Positions 1-7,742 of a stretch of 45,346 nt of DNA are shown here, one piece after another. A program made the translations under genes and the position numbers. The notes below the pieces were generated by a model. The model did no database searches. It had not been told where the DNA came from and worked only from the letters and a program-made list of their open reading frames with translations. How positions within the stretch are numbered: the first letter of the stretch is position 1; every line of letters starts with the position of its first letter. This DNA comes from Clostridia bacterium (GTDB lineage Bacteria; Bacillota; Clostridia; Oscillospirales; CAG-272): positions 1-45,346 of the forward strand of contig JAFTCT010000131.1 of the NCBI GenBank assembly GCA_017454525.1, written 5' to 3'.

Positions 1-141
1 TTGAGCCGTCGGCGTTGCCGTCGCTTCCGTAGTTTTATTGTCGGGCGTAGGGGTCGGCGTCGTTGTTCCCGTGCACGCGGCGAACGAGAGCAGCATGATC
101 ACGACCAGAACGAACGACATGATCTTGCAGAACGTTTTCAT
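1..141 (-). CDS. Lipoprotein N-terminus, cut by window edge
   Basis: Only the first 47 codons are in the window and the frame stays open to base 1. The peptide starts MKTFCKIMSFVLVVIMLLSF and reaches a lipobox FAAC at residues 20-23, so it is probably exported, cleaved by signal peptidase II and lipid-anchored. After the Cys comes a Thr/Pro-rich linker (TPTPTP), typical of surface solute-binding lipoproteins of Clostridia. The start is set by a GGAGG sequence just upstream (147-151) and by a consensus promoter at 178-206. The mature domain lies outside the window, so the ligand or function cannot be stated. An ABC transporter substrate-binding protein is a reasonable guess only. Confidence 0.8.
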   Translation of the reverse strand, partial: MKTFCKIMSFVLVVIMLLSFAACTGTTTPTPTPDNKTTEATATPTAQ

Positions 142-177
142 GTAAAACCTCCATAAAAAAATTTATACTGCCAGTAC

Positions 178-206
178 ATTATAGCACAATCGAAAACCGA
201 TGTCAA
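178..206 (-). promoter_or_regulatory. Consensus sigma-A promoter for the lipoprotein gene
   Basis: On the minus strand TTGACA (206-201) is followed after exactly 17 bases by TATAAT (183-178), with a TGC extension before the -10 box. Both hexamers match the consensus fully. Transcription would start near 171, about 30 bases before the ATG at 141, leaving room for the GGAGG ribosome binding site. Confidence 0.88.
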
Positions 207-280
207 CATTCTTCATACGTAAAGTTCATCGGCAATTCCGACAAAAAACGAAAAACTCTTTTGTGCGGTGTGATGAGCGG

Positions 281-1099
281 CTAACAAAACGGTACGAAAC
301 GTCCCCCGCGGAAAATGAGCAGACGCGGACGGTCGAGCGCGCGCAGAAGCGAGAGCGCACAGTCGTATCCGACGCCCAGAAGAGGCGCGCTGTGACAGTC
401 GCAGGTGATGATGAAGGAGGCGCCGCGTTCGTGCAGATAACGCAGGATCGGAGGCGCGGGATAGGGGCAGGGTCTGCCCGCGCGCGCCATTCCGCCGGTG
501 TTGATCTCAAAGATCATGCCGCCGCGTTTTTCAAGGATCCTGTCGGCCGCTTCAAAGGCGGGCGAGAGGAAACGCGGATCGTTTTCGTCAAAGAAACAGC
601 CGTCCCCGTTGTATTTCGTCACCAGATCGAAATGCGCCGCGACCGTGACCTCCGGACGGAGCGCCATTTCGGCGTACGCGGCGAAATAATCGCGGCAGAG
701 CGCGTAAAAATCGCCGCCGTAAAGTCTTCGGGCGACGTCGGCAAAGAGATCCCTTCTGTAATCGACGGCGAAGCGCTCGCCGTTTTTTTCGAGCGAGTGG
801 ACGGCGCCGATGACGTAATCCAGCCCGCCGGGACAGACCGGCGTGTCGGCGTCAAGTTCAATGCCCGCGTACAGTCCGATCCTGTCCCCGAATTCCTCCC
901 TGAGGCGGGAAAACTCCTCTCTGTACGCCTTATAACTCTCTTCGGTCAGCGCCCATCCGTTTTCGTAGGGAAGGACAGAGTGCGGCGAAAAACCGAGCGA
1001 TTCATAGCCCAGCGCGATCGCCCGCAGGATCATTTCGCGCATGGTCGATTTCCCGTCGCAATAGGGGGTGTGGGTGTGGATGCAGGACGGATAGTTCAT
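281..1099 (-). CDS. PHP-family phosphatase (HisJ/HisK-type histidinol phosphatase)
   Basis: A 272-residue protein of the polymerase and histidinol phosphatase (PHP) superfamily. Metal-ligand motifs are visible: HTHTPYCDGKST at about residues 8-19, a glutamate in YAGIELD, H in VAAHFD, and CDCHSAPLLG near the C-terminus. The N-terminal pattern is the one seen in HisJ-family histidinol phosphatases, which release phosphate from L-histidinol phosphate in histidine synthesis. No other his gene is nearby, so a different phosphoester substrate is possible. The frame opens upstream, but the start at 1099 (MNYPSCIHTHT) is preferred because family members begin a few residues before the HTHT motif and AGAGAGGC lies just upstream. 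It is divergent from the EamA gene. The superfamily is certain; the substrate is inferred. Confidence 0.85.
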   Translation of the reverse strand: MNYPSCIHTHTPYCDGKSTMREMILRAIALGYESLGFSPHSVLPYENGWALTEESYKAYREEFSRLREEFGDRIGLYAGIELDADTPVCPGGLDYVIGAVHSLEKNGERFAVDYRRDLFADVARRLYGGDFYALCRDYFAAYAEMALRPEVTVAAHFDLVTKYNGDGCFFDENDPRFLSPAFEAADRILEKRGGMIFEINTGGMARAGRPCPYPAPPILRYLHERGASFIITCDCHSAPLLGVGYDCALSLLRALDRPRLLIFRGGRFVPFC

Positions 1100-1127
1100 A
1101 CGTTGCCTCTCTTTTTTTGAAAAAGGG

Positions 1128-1155
1128 TTGCTTTTTTGTTGTTTTTGAGTATAAT
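1128..1155 (+). promoter_or_regulatory. Promoter for the EamA transporter
   Basis: TTGCTT (1128-1133), a 16-base spacer and a perfect TATAAT (1150-1155). Transcription from about 1162 gives a leader of about 100 bases before the ATG at 1264, and that leader contains a terminator-like hairpin. Confidence 0.65.
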
Positions 1156-1183
1156 GGTTATAGACATAACGTTTAACTGCGCG

Positions 1184-1214
1184 ATGCGGCAGCGGACACA
1201 CGCCGCATTTTTTT
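1184..1214 (+). terminator. Terminator-like hairpin in the EamA leader (candidate attenuator)
   Basis: ATGCGGC (1184-1190) pairs perfectly with GCCGCAT (1202-1208) across an 11-base loop and runs into a stretch of seven T (1208-1214). It lies between the promoter and the coding start, so it would stop transcripts before the gene. A competing pairing exists: CGGCAGCG (1187-1194) with CGCTGCCG (1218-1225). A 24-codon open frame (ATG at 1184, TAA at 1256-1258) covers the hairpin but has no visible ribosome binding site. Confidence 0.55.
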
Positions 1215-1263
1215 ACGCGCTGCCGGCAAAAGCCGGTCATTTTCAGAGGGAACAGTAAAAAAC

Positions 1264-2316
1264 ATGAAAAGAAAATCATCCTTAACGGGCACGCTGATGC
1301 TGCTGCTCGCCTCGTTTTTCTGGGGATCGACCTTCATCATCCAGAGCGACGGCGCGTCCAAACTGCCCACCTTTACGTTTCTGGCGTGCAGATCGTTCGT
1401 CGGCGCGGTCGCGCTCTGGATCATCGTCGCGCTGCGCGGCGCGATCCTGAAGGGGCGCGGGAAGCTGCCGGTGTGCGCAGACGCCGCAACGAAAAAAGCC
1501 AAAGTCAGGCACTATCTGATTTCCGGGCTGGCGGTCGGCGCCGTTCTGACCGTCGCCGCGATGTTCCAGCAGGAAGGGATCGCCCGCGGGGCGACCGCCG
1601 GGGAAGCGGGCTTCCTGACGGCGCTTTATATGTTCTTCGTGCCGCTCTACTGCTTCGTCCTTTACCGCAAAAAACTTCAGATGAATCTTTTCGCGGGCGC
1701 CGTGCTGATGGCGGCGGGACTGTATTTCATCTGTATTTACGAAAAAGGCTGGTCTTCGATCGGCGGGGGCCATATCTTCATCCTGATCAGCGCCGTCACC
1801 TATGCGGCGCACATCGTAATGATCGACCGCTTCAAGGACGTCGACGGCATGACGCTCTCTGCGATGCAGTTCACCGTCGTCGCGGCGATCAGCGGCGTCG
1901 CCGCACTGATCTTCGACCGGGGGATCGCCTTTACGCAGATCGTCTCGGCAAGCTTCCCGATCCTCTACGCGGGGCTGTTCAGCTCCGCCGTCGGCTTCAC
2001 GCTGCAGATCTACGGGCAGCAGAACGCGCCGCCGACGCTCGCGACGATCGTCATGTCGCTCGAGTCAGTCATCGCGCTGCTCTGCGAATGGGGCTGCGGG
2101 ATGCTCGGCATCCTCGGCGTTGAAAGAGGACGGGTCGAGCTGACGCCCGTCAAGATCGTCGGATGCCTGCTGGCGTTCGCCGGGATCGTCACGGCGCAGT
2201 TGTCCTTCGGGGCGTTTTTCCGTTCGACCGGCAGAAAAAAACGCGCCGCCGCGCCCGCGGAAAAAGCGGAAGGGGACGCGCCGGAAGCCGCGCGCGATCC
2301 GGCGGAAAAGGAATGA
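1264..2316 (+). CDS. EamA/DMT-superfamily permease
   Basis: A 350-residue membrane protein of the drug/metabolite transporter superfamily, with two EamA-type repeats and about ten hydrophobic segments. The N-terminal pattern GTLMLLLASFFWGSTFIIQS followed by a conserved arginine in FLACRSFVGA is typical, as is the second repeat's late ESVIALLCEWG segment. The C-terminus is a charged, Ala/Glu/Lys-rich cytoplasmic tail of about 40 residues. Members move small metabolites, often as exporters; the substrate cannot be read from sequence. AGAGGG lies 13 bases before the ATG, a long spacing, so initiation may be modest. The gene is alone on its strand, behind the leader hairpin, and converges on comM. 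Confidence 0.85.
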   Translation: MKRKSSLTGTLMLLLASFFWGSTFIIQSDGASKLPTFTFLACRSFVGAVALWIIVALRGAILKGRGKLPVCADAATKKAKVRHYLISGLAVGAVLTVAAMFQQEGIARGATAGEAGFLTALYMFFVPLYCFVLYRKKLQMNLFAGAVLMAAGLYFICIYEKGWSSIGGGHIFILISAVTYAAHIVMIDRFKDVDGMTLSAMQFTVVAAISGVAALIFDRGIAFTQIVSASFPILYAGLFSSAVGFTLQIYGQQNAPPTLATIVMSLESVIALLCEWGCGMLGILGVERGRVELTPVKIVGCLLAFAGIVTAQLSFGAFFRSTGRKKRAAAPAEKAEGDAPEAARDPAEKE

Positions 2317-2344
2317 GCGCATAATACGTCAAAAAGGTCGTTTT

Positions 2345-2485
2345 GCCGGCGCCGGCGCGCCGGAAACGGCCTTTTTTGCGCGCCGGAAACGGCTTTATTT
2401 TTGCGCCGGAAACGGTTCTGTTTGCGCGCCGGAAACGGCGTTTTTGTACGCCGGAAACGGCTTCGTTTGCGCGCCGCGGCGCCCG
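2345..2485 (+). repeat. Tandem array of GAAA-loop mini-hairpins, period 22-23 bp
   Basis: The 12-mer CGCCGGAAACGG recurs at 2358-2369, 2381-2392, 2404-2415, 2427-2438 and 2449-2460, with spacings of 23, 23, 23 and 22. A decayed sixth copy follows. Each copy contains GCCG-GAAA-CGG(C), a 4-bp stem capped by a GNRA-type loop, followed by a T-rich stretch (clearest after copies 1 and 2). The array starts with the palindrome GCCGGCGCCGGC (2345-2356). It begins 28 bases after the EamA stop, so part of it may act as a weak serial terminator. I see no gene in 2317-2710. Confidence 0.8.
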
Positions 2486-2531
2486 GCGGGGGCGGACGGC
2501 GCGCTTTGGTTTTCAAGGGTGCGCACGCGGG

Positions 2532-2632
2532 TTTTCCACAAGCGTTTCGCCCGAAAATATGGAAAAAAGCGGCTTTTTCTGTGAGTTTTCCAAATTCTTC
2601 ACACGGTTTTCCACAAGTGGGTGTGGAAAACC
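2532..2632. other. Cluster of DnaA-box-like 9-mers, including an inverted pair
   Basis: TTTTCCACA occurs at 2532-2540 and 2607-2615, its reverse complement TGTGGAAAA at 2622-2630, and TTCTTCACA at 2595-2603. The first three fit the relaxed DnaA box TTWTNCACA; the last has one mismatch. The two central boxes lie within an 11-bp perfect inverted repeat, GGTTTTCCACA (2605-2615) and TGTGGAAAACC (2622-2632), separated by 6 bases. Neither strand has a T-run after the hairpin, so a classic terminator is less likely. Binding by DnaA is inferred from sequence only. Confidence 0.5.
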
Positions 2633-2710
2633 GGGGGAAACCGTCCGGGCGCAATCTGCGGGGCGCAAAGCGCCCGCCGGGGGTGCGTGAGGCGCCGCAT
2701 TGAAGCGCCG

Positions 2711-4264
2711 TTACTGCCAGTATTTCCGGTCGAGCGACCGCAGTCTGATCGCCTCCGCGATATGGGGCGCGGAGATCTTCTCCGAGCCGTCGAGATCGGC
2801 GATCGTGCGCGCGACGCGCAGGATGCGGTCGTGCCCGCGCGCGGACAGTCCGAGGTTCTCAAACGCGGCGCGCAGCAGCGTCTGTCCCGCTTCGTCGGGC
2901 AGACAGTATTTCCGGACCTGCGCGGGTGTGAGCGCGGCGTTGGAACTGACGCCGTCGCCGCCGTCCGCACAGCGTTTTTCGGCGCGCTTCCGCGCCGCCG
3001 CCACGCGTGCGCGCACCTCCGCGGAGGTCTCGCAGCGCTCCTTTGACGAGAGGTCGTCAAAACTGAGCGCCGGCACCTCGACCTGGATGTCGATGCGGTC
3101 GATCAGCGGTCCGCTGATCCTGGACATGTATTTTTTGATGTCGTCGGGACGGCAGGTGCATTTTTTGAGCGGATTGCCGTAGTTCCCGCAGCGGCAGGGG
3201 TTCATCGCGCAGACCAGCATGAACTTCGTGGGGAAGGTGCAGCGCCCCATCGCCCGCGTGATCGTGATCTGTCCGTCCTCCATCGGCTGACGGAGGATCT
3301 CGGTGACCTGCTTGGGGAATTCCGGCAATTCGTCGAGAAACAGCACGCCGTTGTGCGCAAGCGAGACCTCTCCCGGCTTCGGCACGGCGCCGCCGCCCGC
3401 CAGGGCGACCTGCGACATGGTATGATGCGGAGAGCGGAAGGGTCTGTGCGAGAGCAGCGCCGTACCGGGCGGCAGGATGCCCGCGCAGGAGTGGATGGTC
3501 GTGCTCTCGAGCGCTTCGTTGAAGGTCATGGGCGGCAGGATGCCCGGAAGGCATTTGGCGAGCATGCTCTTTCCTGTGCCGGGAGGTCCGATGAAGAGCA
3601 GGTTATGCCCGCCCGCCGCCGCGATCTCCAGAGCGCGCTTGGCGATGCGCTGTCCCTTGACGTCGGAAAGATCGTTCGCCGCTTTTTCGACGGAGGAGAA
3701 GTAGTTTTCGCGGTCGAAAACGGCTTTTTCAAGAGGCGCCCTGCCCGATAAATGCCCGATGATCTTTTCCACGGAGTCCGCGCCGTAGACGTCTGTGCCT
3801 TCGACGACGGACGCCTCCGCCCTGTTCTCTTCGGGCACGAAGATCACCTTTCTGCCCGCGTCTTTCGCCGCCGTGACCATCGACAGTACGCCGTGTACGC
3901 CGCGCAGCGCGCCGGAGAGCGAGAGTTCGCCGATGAAGCAGCAGCCGTCAAGCGGCATATTCAACTGACTGTCCGCCGTCAGGATCGCCATCAGGATCGC
4001 GAGGTCGTAACTCGACCCCGCCTTCTTCCGGTCCGCGGGCGCCAGGTTGACGGTGATGCGCGCGTTCACGGGGAAAGTGAGACCGGAGGAGAGGATCGCG
4101 TTGCGCACGCGGTCCTTGGCTTCCTTCACGGCGTTGTCGGGCAGTCCGACCACGTCGAAAAAGCCCGTCGAATTATCACCCGTTATTTCATGCAGTGCGC
4201 ATTCGACGCTCACGGGAAAGCCGATCACGCCTTCCACGCCCGCCGTGTATACCGTTGTCACCAT
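2711..4264 (-). CDS. comM: ComM/YifB-family Mg-chelatase-like AAA+ ATPase
   Basis: A 517-residue protein with the three-part ComM/YifB layout. The N-terminal Lon-protease-like ChlI domain (about 1-170) carries FFDVVGLPDNAVKEAKDRVR. The AAA+ core has Walker A GPPGTGKS near residues 225-233 and Walker B LFLDELPEF. The C-terminal Mg-chelatase domain carries the cysteine-rich CRCGNYGNPLKKCTC segment. ComM is a hexameric helicase that promotes branch migration during natural transformation in Gram-negative bacteria; the role in Clostridia is less well studied. Length is normal. It starts 41 bases after pfkA on the same strand and is probably co-transcribed with it. GAAAGGATC precedes the ATG. No other competence gene is in the window. 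Confidence 0.92.
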   Translation of the reverse strand: MVTTVYTAGVEGVIGFPVSVECALHEITGDNSTGFFDVVGLPDNAVKEAKDRVRNAILSSGLTFPVNARITVNLAPADRKKAGSSYDLAILMAILTADSQLNMPLDGCCFIGELSLSGALRGVHGVLSMVTAAKDAGRKVIFVPEENRAEASVVEGTDVYGADSVEKIIGHLSGRAPLEKAVFDRENYFSSVEKAANDLSDVKGQRIAKRALEIAAAGGHNLLFIGPPGTGKSMLAKCLPGILPPMTFNEALESTTIHSCAGILPPGTALLSHRPFRSPHHTMSQVALAGGGAVPKPGEVSLAHNGVLFLDELPEFPKQVTEILRQPMEDGQITITRAMGRCTFPTKFMLVCAMNPCRCGNYGNPLKKCTCRPDDIKKYMSRISGPLIDRIDIQVEVPALSFDDLSSKERCETSAEVRARVAAARKRAEKRCADGGDGVSSNAALTPAQVRKYCLPDEAGQTLLRAAFENLGLSARGHDRILRVARTIADLDGSEKISAPHIAEAIRLRSLDRKYWQ

Positions 4265-4305
4265 GGCAGAGGGATCCTTTCAGAGAAGAATGAAGAGCGG
4301 GGAGA

Positions 4306-5370
4306 TCACTGGGAAATATCCAGCGCCTGATCGTAGAGCCGTTTGAAATCCGCCGCCTTTTTGATGCAGTAGCTGCGCATGTGCTGGATATCCAGAAGAC
4401 TGTATTTGTCGAGTTCTCCCGGTTTGAGTTTGCCCTTGTACATATGGTCGAGCGTGAGGGCGTACTCGATGTTCATGGCGTCGATATCGTCGCCGTGCAT
4501 ACAGATGACGAGATTGGATTTTCCCTCTAAGAGCAGGTCGACCGCCGTGATGCCCATGCGCGACGCGACCACACGGTCGCGCAGGGTCGGCGAACCGCCG
4601 CGCACGACGTGACCGAGCCGCGTGAAGCGGCTTTCGACCCCGGTCGTTTTCTCGATGCGCTCGGTCAGCGCTTCGGCGTAGCCTTGCACGCCCTCCGCGA
4701 CGAGGATGATGTAATGGCGTTTGCCGCGGCGTTTGCCCAGCATGATCTCCTCGAACATCCGCTCCTCGTCGAAGGGCATCTCGGCGACGACGATCTGCGC
4801 CGCGCCGGTCGCCAGTCCGACGTTGAGGGCGATATAGCCCGAATTTCTGCCCATGATCTCCACCACGTTGCAGCGGAAGTGCGATTCGCAGGTGTCGCGC
4901 AGGCGGTCGATCATCATGATCGCGGTGTTCATCGCGGTATCGTAGCCGATCGTATAGTCGGTCGAGGCGATATCGTTGTCGATCGTTCCGGGGATGCCGA
5001 TGCAGGGGATCCCGCGGCGCGAAAGATCGGTCGCTCCGCGGAAGGTGCCGTCGCCGCCGATGCAGACGATGCCCTCGATGCCGAATTTTTGGCAGGTGGC
5101 GACCGCCTTCTGCATACCCTCCTCGGTCTTGAATTCCGTCGAGCGCGCCGAATAGAGGATCGTGCCGCCGTGGTTGATGATGTTCGAAACGTCGCGCATA
5201 TCGAAGACCTTGACGTTGCCTTCGATCAGCCCCTTGTACCCCTCGTAAATGGCGACGACTTCGACGCCGTGGTCTCTCGCTTCACGGACGACGGCTCTGA
5301 CCGCCGCGTTCATACCTGGCGCGTCCCCGCCGGAGGTGAGAACGCCGATCTTTTTGAAATTCTGTGCCAT
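4306..5370 (-). CDS. pfkA: ATP-dependent 6-phosphofructokinase
   Basis: Phosphorylates fructose 6-phosphate to the 1,6-bisphosphate, the committed step of glycolysis, in the cytosol. The protein has 354 residues. It shows the N-terminal nucleotide loop TSGGDAPGMN (12-21), GGDGTFRGA (105-113), and the catalytic segment PGTIDNDIASTDYTIGYDTA, in which D131 aligns with the general base. Glycine follows the conserved GGDGT, which is typical of ATP-using rather than pyrophosphate-using enzymes. It is about 30 residues longer than the classic 320-residue bacterial enzyme, the excess being a C-terminal helix-rich tail. ACGGAGAA precedes the ATG. It lies between the flippase (stop 45 bases upstream) and comM, probably in one transcript. 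Confidence 0.95.
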   Translation of the reverse strand: MAQNFKKIGVLTSGGDAPGMNAAVRAVVREARDHGVEVVAIYEGYKGLIEGNVKVFDMRDVSNIINHGGTILYSARSTEFKTEEGMQKAVATCQKFGIEGIVCIGGDGTFRGATDLSRRGIPCIGIPGTIDNDIASTDYTIGYDTAMNTAIMMIDRLRDTCESHFRCNVVEIMGRNSGYIALNVGLATGAAQIVVAEMPFDEERMFEEIMLGKRRGKRHYIILVAEGVQGYAEALTERIEKTTGVESRFTRLGHVVRGGSPTLRDRVVASRMGITAVDLLLEGKSNLVICMHGDDIDAMNIEYALTLDHMYKGKLKPGELDKYSLLDIQHMRSYCIKKAADFKRLYDQALDISQ

Positions 5371-5414
5371 ATCAATTCTCCGTTCTGTAAATCATATCGT
5401 TTATCATCAGCCGG

Positions 5415-6959
5415 TCACGGTTCTCCGCCGGCAGAATGGTCGTTTTCAGCGCCGCGCTCCGGCGCTTTTTTCTTATTGTGCTCGATCAGTTTGGATCTGA
5501 GTATGCCCTTGCGCACCAGGATATTGTGGATGCGCACGTAAAGGATATTGAAATCGAGCATCAGGAGCGCCAGCCCGAATGCGATCGGGAGCAGGACGCA
5601 GAAGGGCGCGGGCAGGCGGTCGTAGGCGGTCATCGAGGCGATCTGTCCCGCCAGCAGGATACAGTTGAGCGACAGGAAGACGGGGTGCATCTCAAAGCGC
5701 ACCAGCCGCGTCGCGGTGAAGGCGCGCGCCAGAAAGACCGCGAAATAACTGGCGACCGTCGCGATCGCGGCGCCCGTCGCGCCGAGTCCCGCAAGGGTCA
5801 GCGATCCGATCGAAGAAGGGATCAGAAGGAGGTTCAGGACGATGTTCATCCCGGCGCCCAGGATCGAGGTCCACATGAGATAACTGCTCTTGAGGCGCAC
5901 CGTGTAGACGCTGCCGAGAAAATTGGAGAGCGCGCTGAAGACCGTCGCGCCGACGAGAAGCGGGATATAACGCGAGGCGTCGAAATAACTCTCGTCCATC
6001 ATGATCATCGTGATGATCCGCGAGAACGCCACGATCAGTGCCGCCATGACGAAGAGCAGACTGAAATAGAATATGAAGACGCCGGAATAGAAGTCCGAGC
6101 GCTCCTTCTCGTCGTTTTCGGCGACCGAGGAATAACTCCAGGACTGCGAGAAGACGGTGCAGAGCAGGGTGACCAGTGTCGGGATCTTATACGCCGCCGA
6201 GTAGCGGTCGGAAACGTTGGGGTCGGCGACGAAATAGCGCACCATATAGCGGTCGGAGACCGAGGTGATCCACCAGGAGACCGCCATGGGGATCAGCGGC
6301 GCCGCGTAACGGATCATCGTGACGTAGACCTCTTTCTCGATTTTTTTGGGGGAGACGAAGTCGCGCCACAGCCGTTCCTTGAGGAAAACGATGAAGAAGG
6401 TCACAAGATCGGCGATACAGACCGACAGCACGTATTCGTTGACGCCGAAGTGTCCGATCGCGTAGAACAGAATGTTCAAGAGCGCCACGAGCAGGGTGTT
6501 GATCACGCCCTGCAGCGAGAAAAAGGCGAAGTGATCCTTCGTGCGGATATACTGCGTCGCCAGAGAATGGAGGCAGGAGGTCAGCACGTATACGCCCACC
6601 AGCCAGAGATATTCGGAAAAGAAGCTGCCCATCCGGCTGAGGATGAAATACGCCGCGATCATGAGGGGGAGGAGCAGCGCGCAGCCGCCGCCGAAGATGA
6701 AAAATCCGGCGGTGAAGACCTTCTTGCGCTTCTCCTCATCCTTGTCCATGGCGAGCCGGAAAAGACCCTCTGTCAGACCCACCGCCGCAAACGGGATCAG
6801 AAGCCGCGCCGTCTGGCTGACGATGTCGGCTGTGTTGTAGTCGCCGCCCTTGAGCACCGCCGTATAGAGGCGCATGAGGATGAAGGGAAGGAGTTTGGAA
6901 CCGAAGGTCCCCAATGAAATCAATCCCGTGTTTTTTAACAACTTTTGATAACGGTTCAA
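5415..6959 (-). CDS. Wzx-type polysaccharide flippase (MOP superfamily)
   Basis: A protein of about 514 residues with some 12-14 hydrophobic segments from end to end. The opening NRYQKLLKNTGLISLGTFGSK is characteristic of oligosaccharide flippases of the MOP superfamily, which move lipid-linked sugar units across the membrane. No glycosyltransferase genes are nearby, so the cargo is unknown. No ATG fits. Two TTG codons are possible, at 6965 and 6959; I prefer 6959 because it gives MNRYQKLL, the usual family N-terminus, and leaves 10 bases after AAAGGGG, against only 4 for the other. The last 20 residues are charged and cytoplasmic. Probably the first gene of a flippase-pfkA-comM transcript. 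The 224 bases upstream to the cyclophilin promoter hold no gene. Confidence 0.87.
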   Translation of the reverse strand: MNRYQKLLKNTGLISLGTFGSKLLPFILMRLYTAVLKGGDYNTADIVSQTARLLIPFAAVGLTEGLFRLAMDKDEEKRKKVFTAGFFIFGGGCALLLPLMIAAYFILSRMGSFFSEYLWLVGVYVLTSCLHSLATQYIRTKDHFAFFSLQGVINTLLVALLNILFYAIGHFGVNEYVLSVCIADLVTFFIVFLKERLWRDFVSPKKIEKEVYVTMIRYAAPLIPMAVSWWITSVSDRYMVRYFVADPNVSDRYSAAYKIPTLVTLLCTVFSQSWSYSSVAENDEKERSDFYSGVFIFYFSLLFVMAALIVAFSRIITMIMMDESYFDASRYIPLLVGATVFSALSNFLGSVYTVRLKSSYLMWTSILGAGMNIVLNLLLIPSSIGSLTLAGLGATGAAIATVASYFAVFLARAFTATRLVRFEMHPVFLSLNCILLAGQIASMTAYDRLPAPFCVLLPIAFGLALLMLDFNILYVRIHNILVRKGILRSKLIEHNKKKAPERGAENDHSAGGEP

Positions 6960-7183
6960 AATCAAAGGTCCCCTTTATATATTCACAGATATTTTACCAC
7001 ATTTTTTGAAAAAGAGCAATAGAAAATCGAAAAAAACGGAAAAGCATAAGCCCGGCTGCCGCCGTGGGGCGCGCGGACGTGGGAATCGGCAGTAAAACGC
7101 ATAAAAGGCGCCGGATGCGGCGCGCCGGAGGATACGCGCCGAGCGGCTGAAGGATATGCGGATCCCGCGCGGCAAACGGCGGC

Positions 7184-7212
7184 TTGACAAGCGACGGACA
7201 ATTTGCTATAAT
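7184..7212 (+). promoter_or_regulatory. Consensus promoter for the cyclophilin-glpK operon
   Basis: TTGACA (7184-7189), a 17-base spacer and TATAAT (7207-7212) with an extended TGC. Transcription would begin near 7219. This rules out the in-frame ATG at 7156 as a start and supports the ATG at 7234, which follows CGGAGG at 7223-7228. Confidence 0.9.
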
Positions 7213-7233
7213 AGAAAAAAACCGGAGGCTATC

Positions 7234-7704
7234 ATGATCAGGATCGAAATGGAAAACGGCGGAGTCATCGAGATCGAGCTCTGCCCGGAAGCGGCGCCTG
7301 TCACGGCGGCGAATTTTGAAAAACTCGTGAAGGAAGGCTTTTACGACGGGCTGATCTTTCACCGCGTCATCCCCGGCTTCATGATCCAGGGCGGAGACCC
7401 GACCGGGACCGGAATGGGCGGCTCGAAAACGAGGATCAAGGGCGAATTCCGCGCGAACGGGATCAACAATCCCCTGAAGCATACGCGCGGCGTGATCAGT
7501 ATGGCGCGCTCTTCCGACCCCGACTCGGCGTCCTCGCAGTTCTTCATCATGCATAAGGACGCGCCGCACCTCGACGGACAGTACGCCGCCTTCGGACGCG
7601 TCGTCAGGGGCATGGAGGTCGTCGACGCGATCGCGGAAACGCCGACCGACCGCATGGACAGACCGAGGGTCGAGCAGAGGATCAGGAAGGCGACGGAGGA
7701 ATAA
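7234..7704 (+). CDS. Cyclophilin-type peptidyl-prolyl cis-trans isomerase
   Basis: A 156-residue cytosolic cyclophilin without signal peptide or extra domains. It catalyses cis/trans isomerisation of X-Pro bonds in proteins. The catalytic loop FHRVIPGFMIQGGDPTGTG includes the active-site arginine. Other family motifs are SMARSSDPDSASSQFFI, then HLDGQYAAFGRVVRGMEVVD. Length matches minimal bacterial cyclophilins. The start at 7234 is fixed by the promoter just upstream and by CGGAGG. It is followed after 38 bases by glpK on the same strand and probably shares its transcript. Confidence 0.95.
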   Translation: MIRIEMENGGVIEIELCPEAAPVTAANFEKLVKEGFYDGLIFHRVIPGFMIQGGDPTGTGMGGSKTRIKGEFRANGINNPLKHTRGVISMARSSDPDSASSQFFIMHKDAPHLDGQYAAFGRVVRGMEVVDAIAETPTDRMDRPRVEQRIRKATEE

Positions 7705-7727
7705 TTCGCAATTTGCAATTCGCAATT
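7705..7727 (+). repeat. Short GCAATT repeats between cyclophilin gene and glpK
   Basis: Directly after the cyclophilin stop the sequence repeats TTCGCAATT, TTGCAATT, TTCGCAATT in overlapping fashion. It is AT-rich compared with its neighbours. It sits just before the glpK ribosome binding site (CGGAGGG, 7731-7738). Its function is unknown. Confidence 0.5.
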
Positions 7728-7742
7728 AACGCGGAGGGATAT

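Noticed and set aside
7156-7233. Upstream ATG as start of the cyclophilin
   Set aside because: The consensus promoter lies between this ATG and the one at 7234, so it would not be transcribed.
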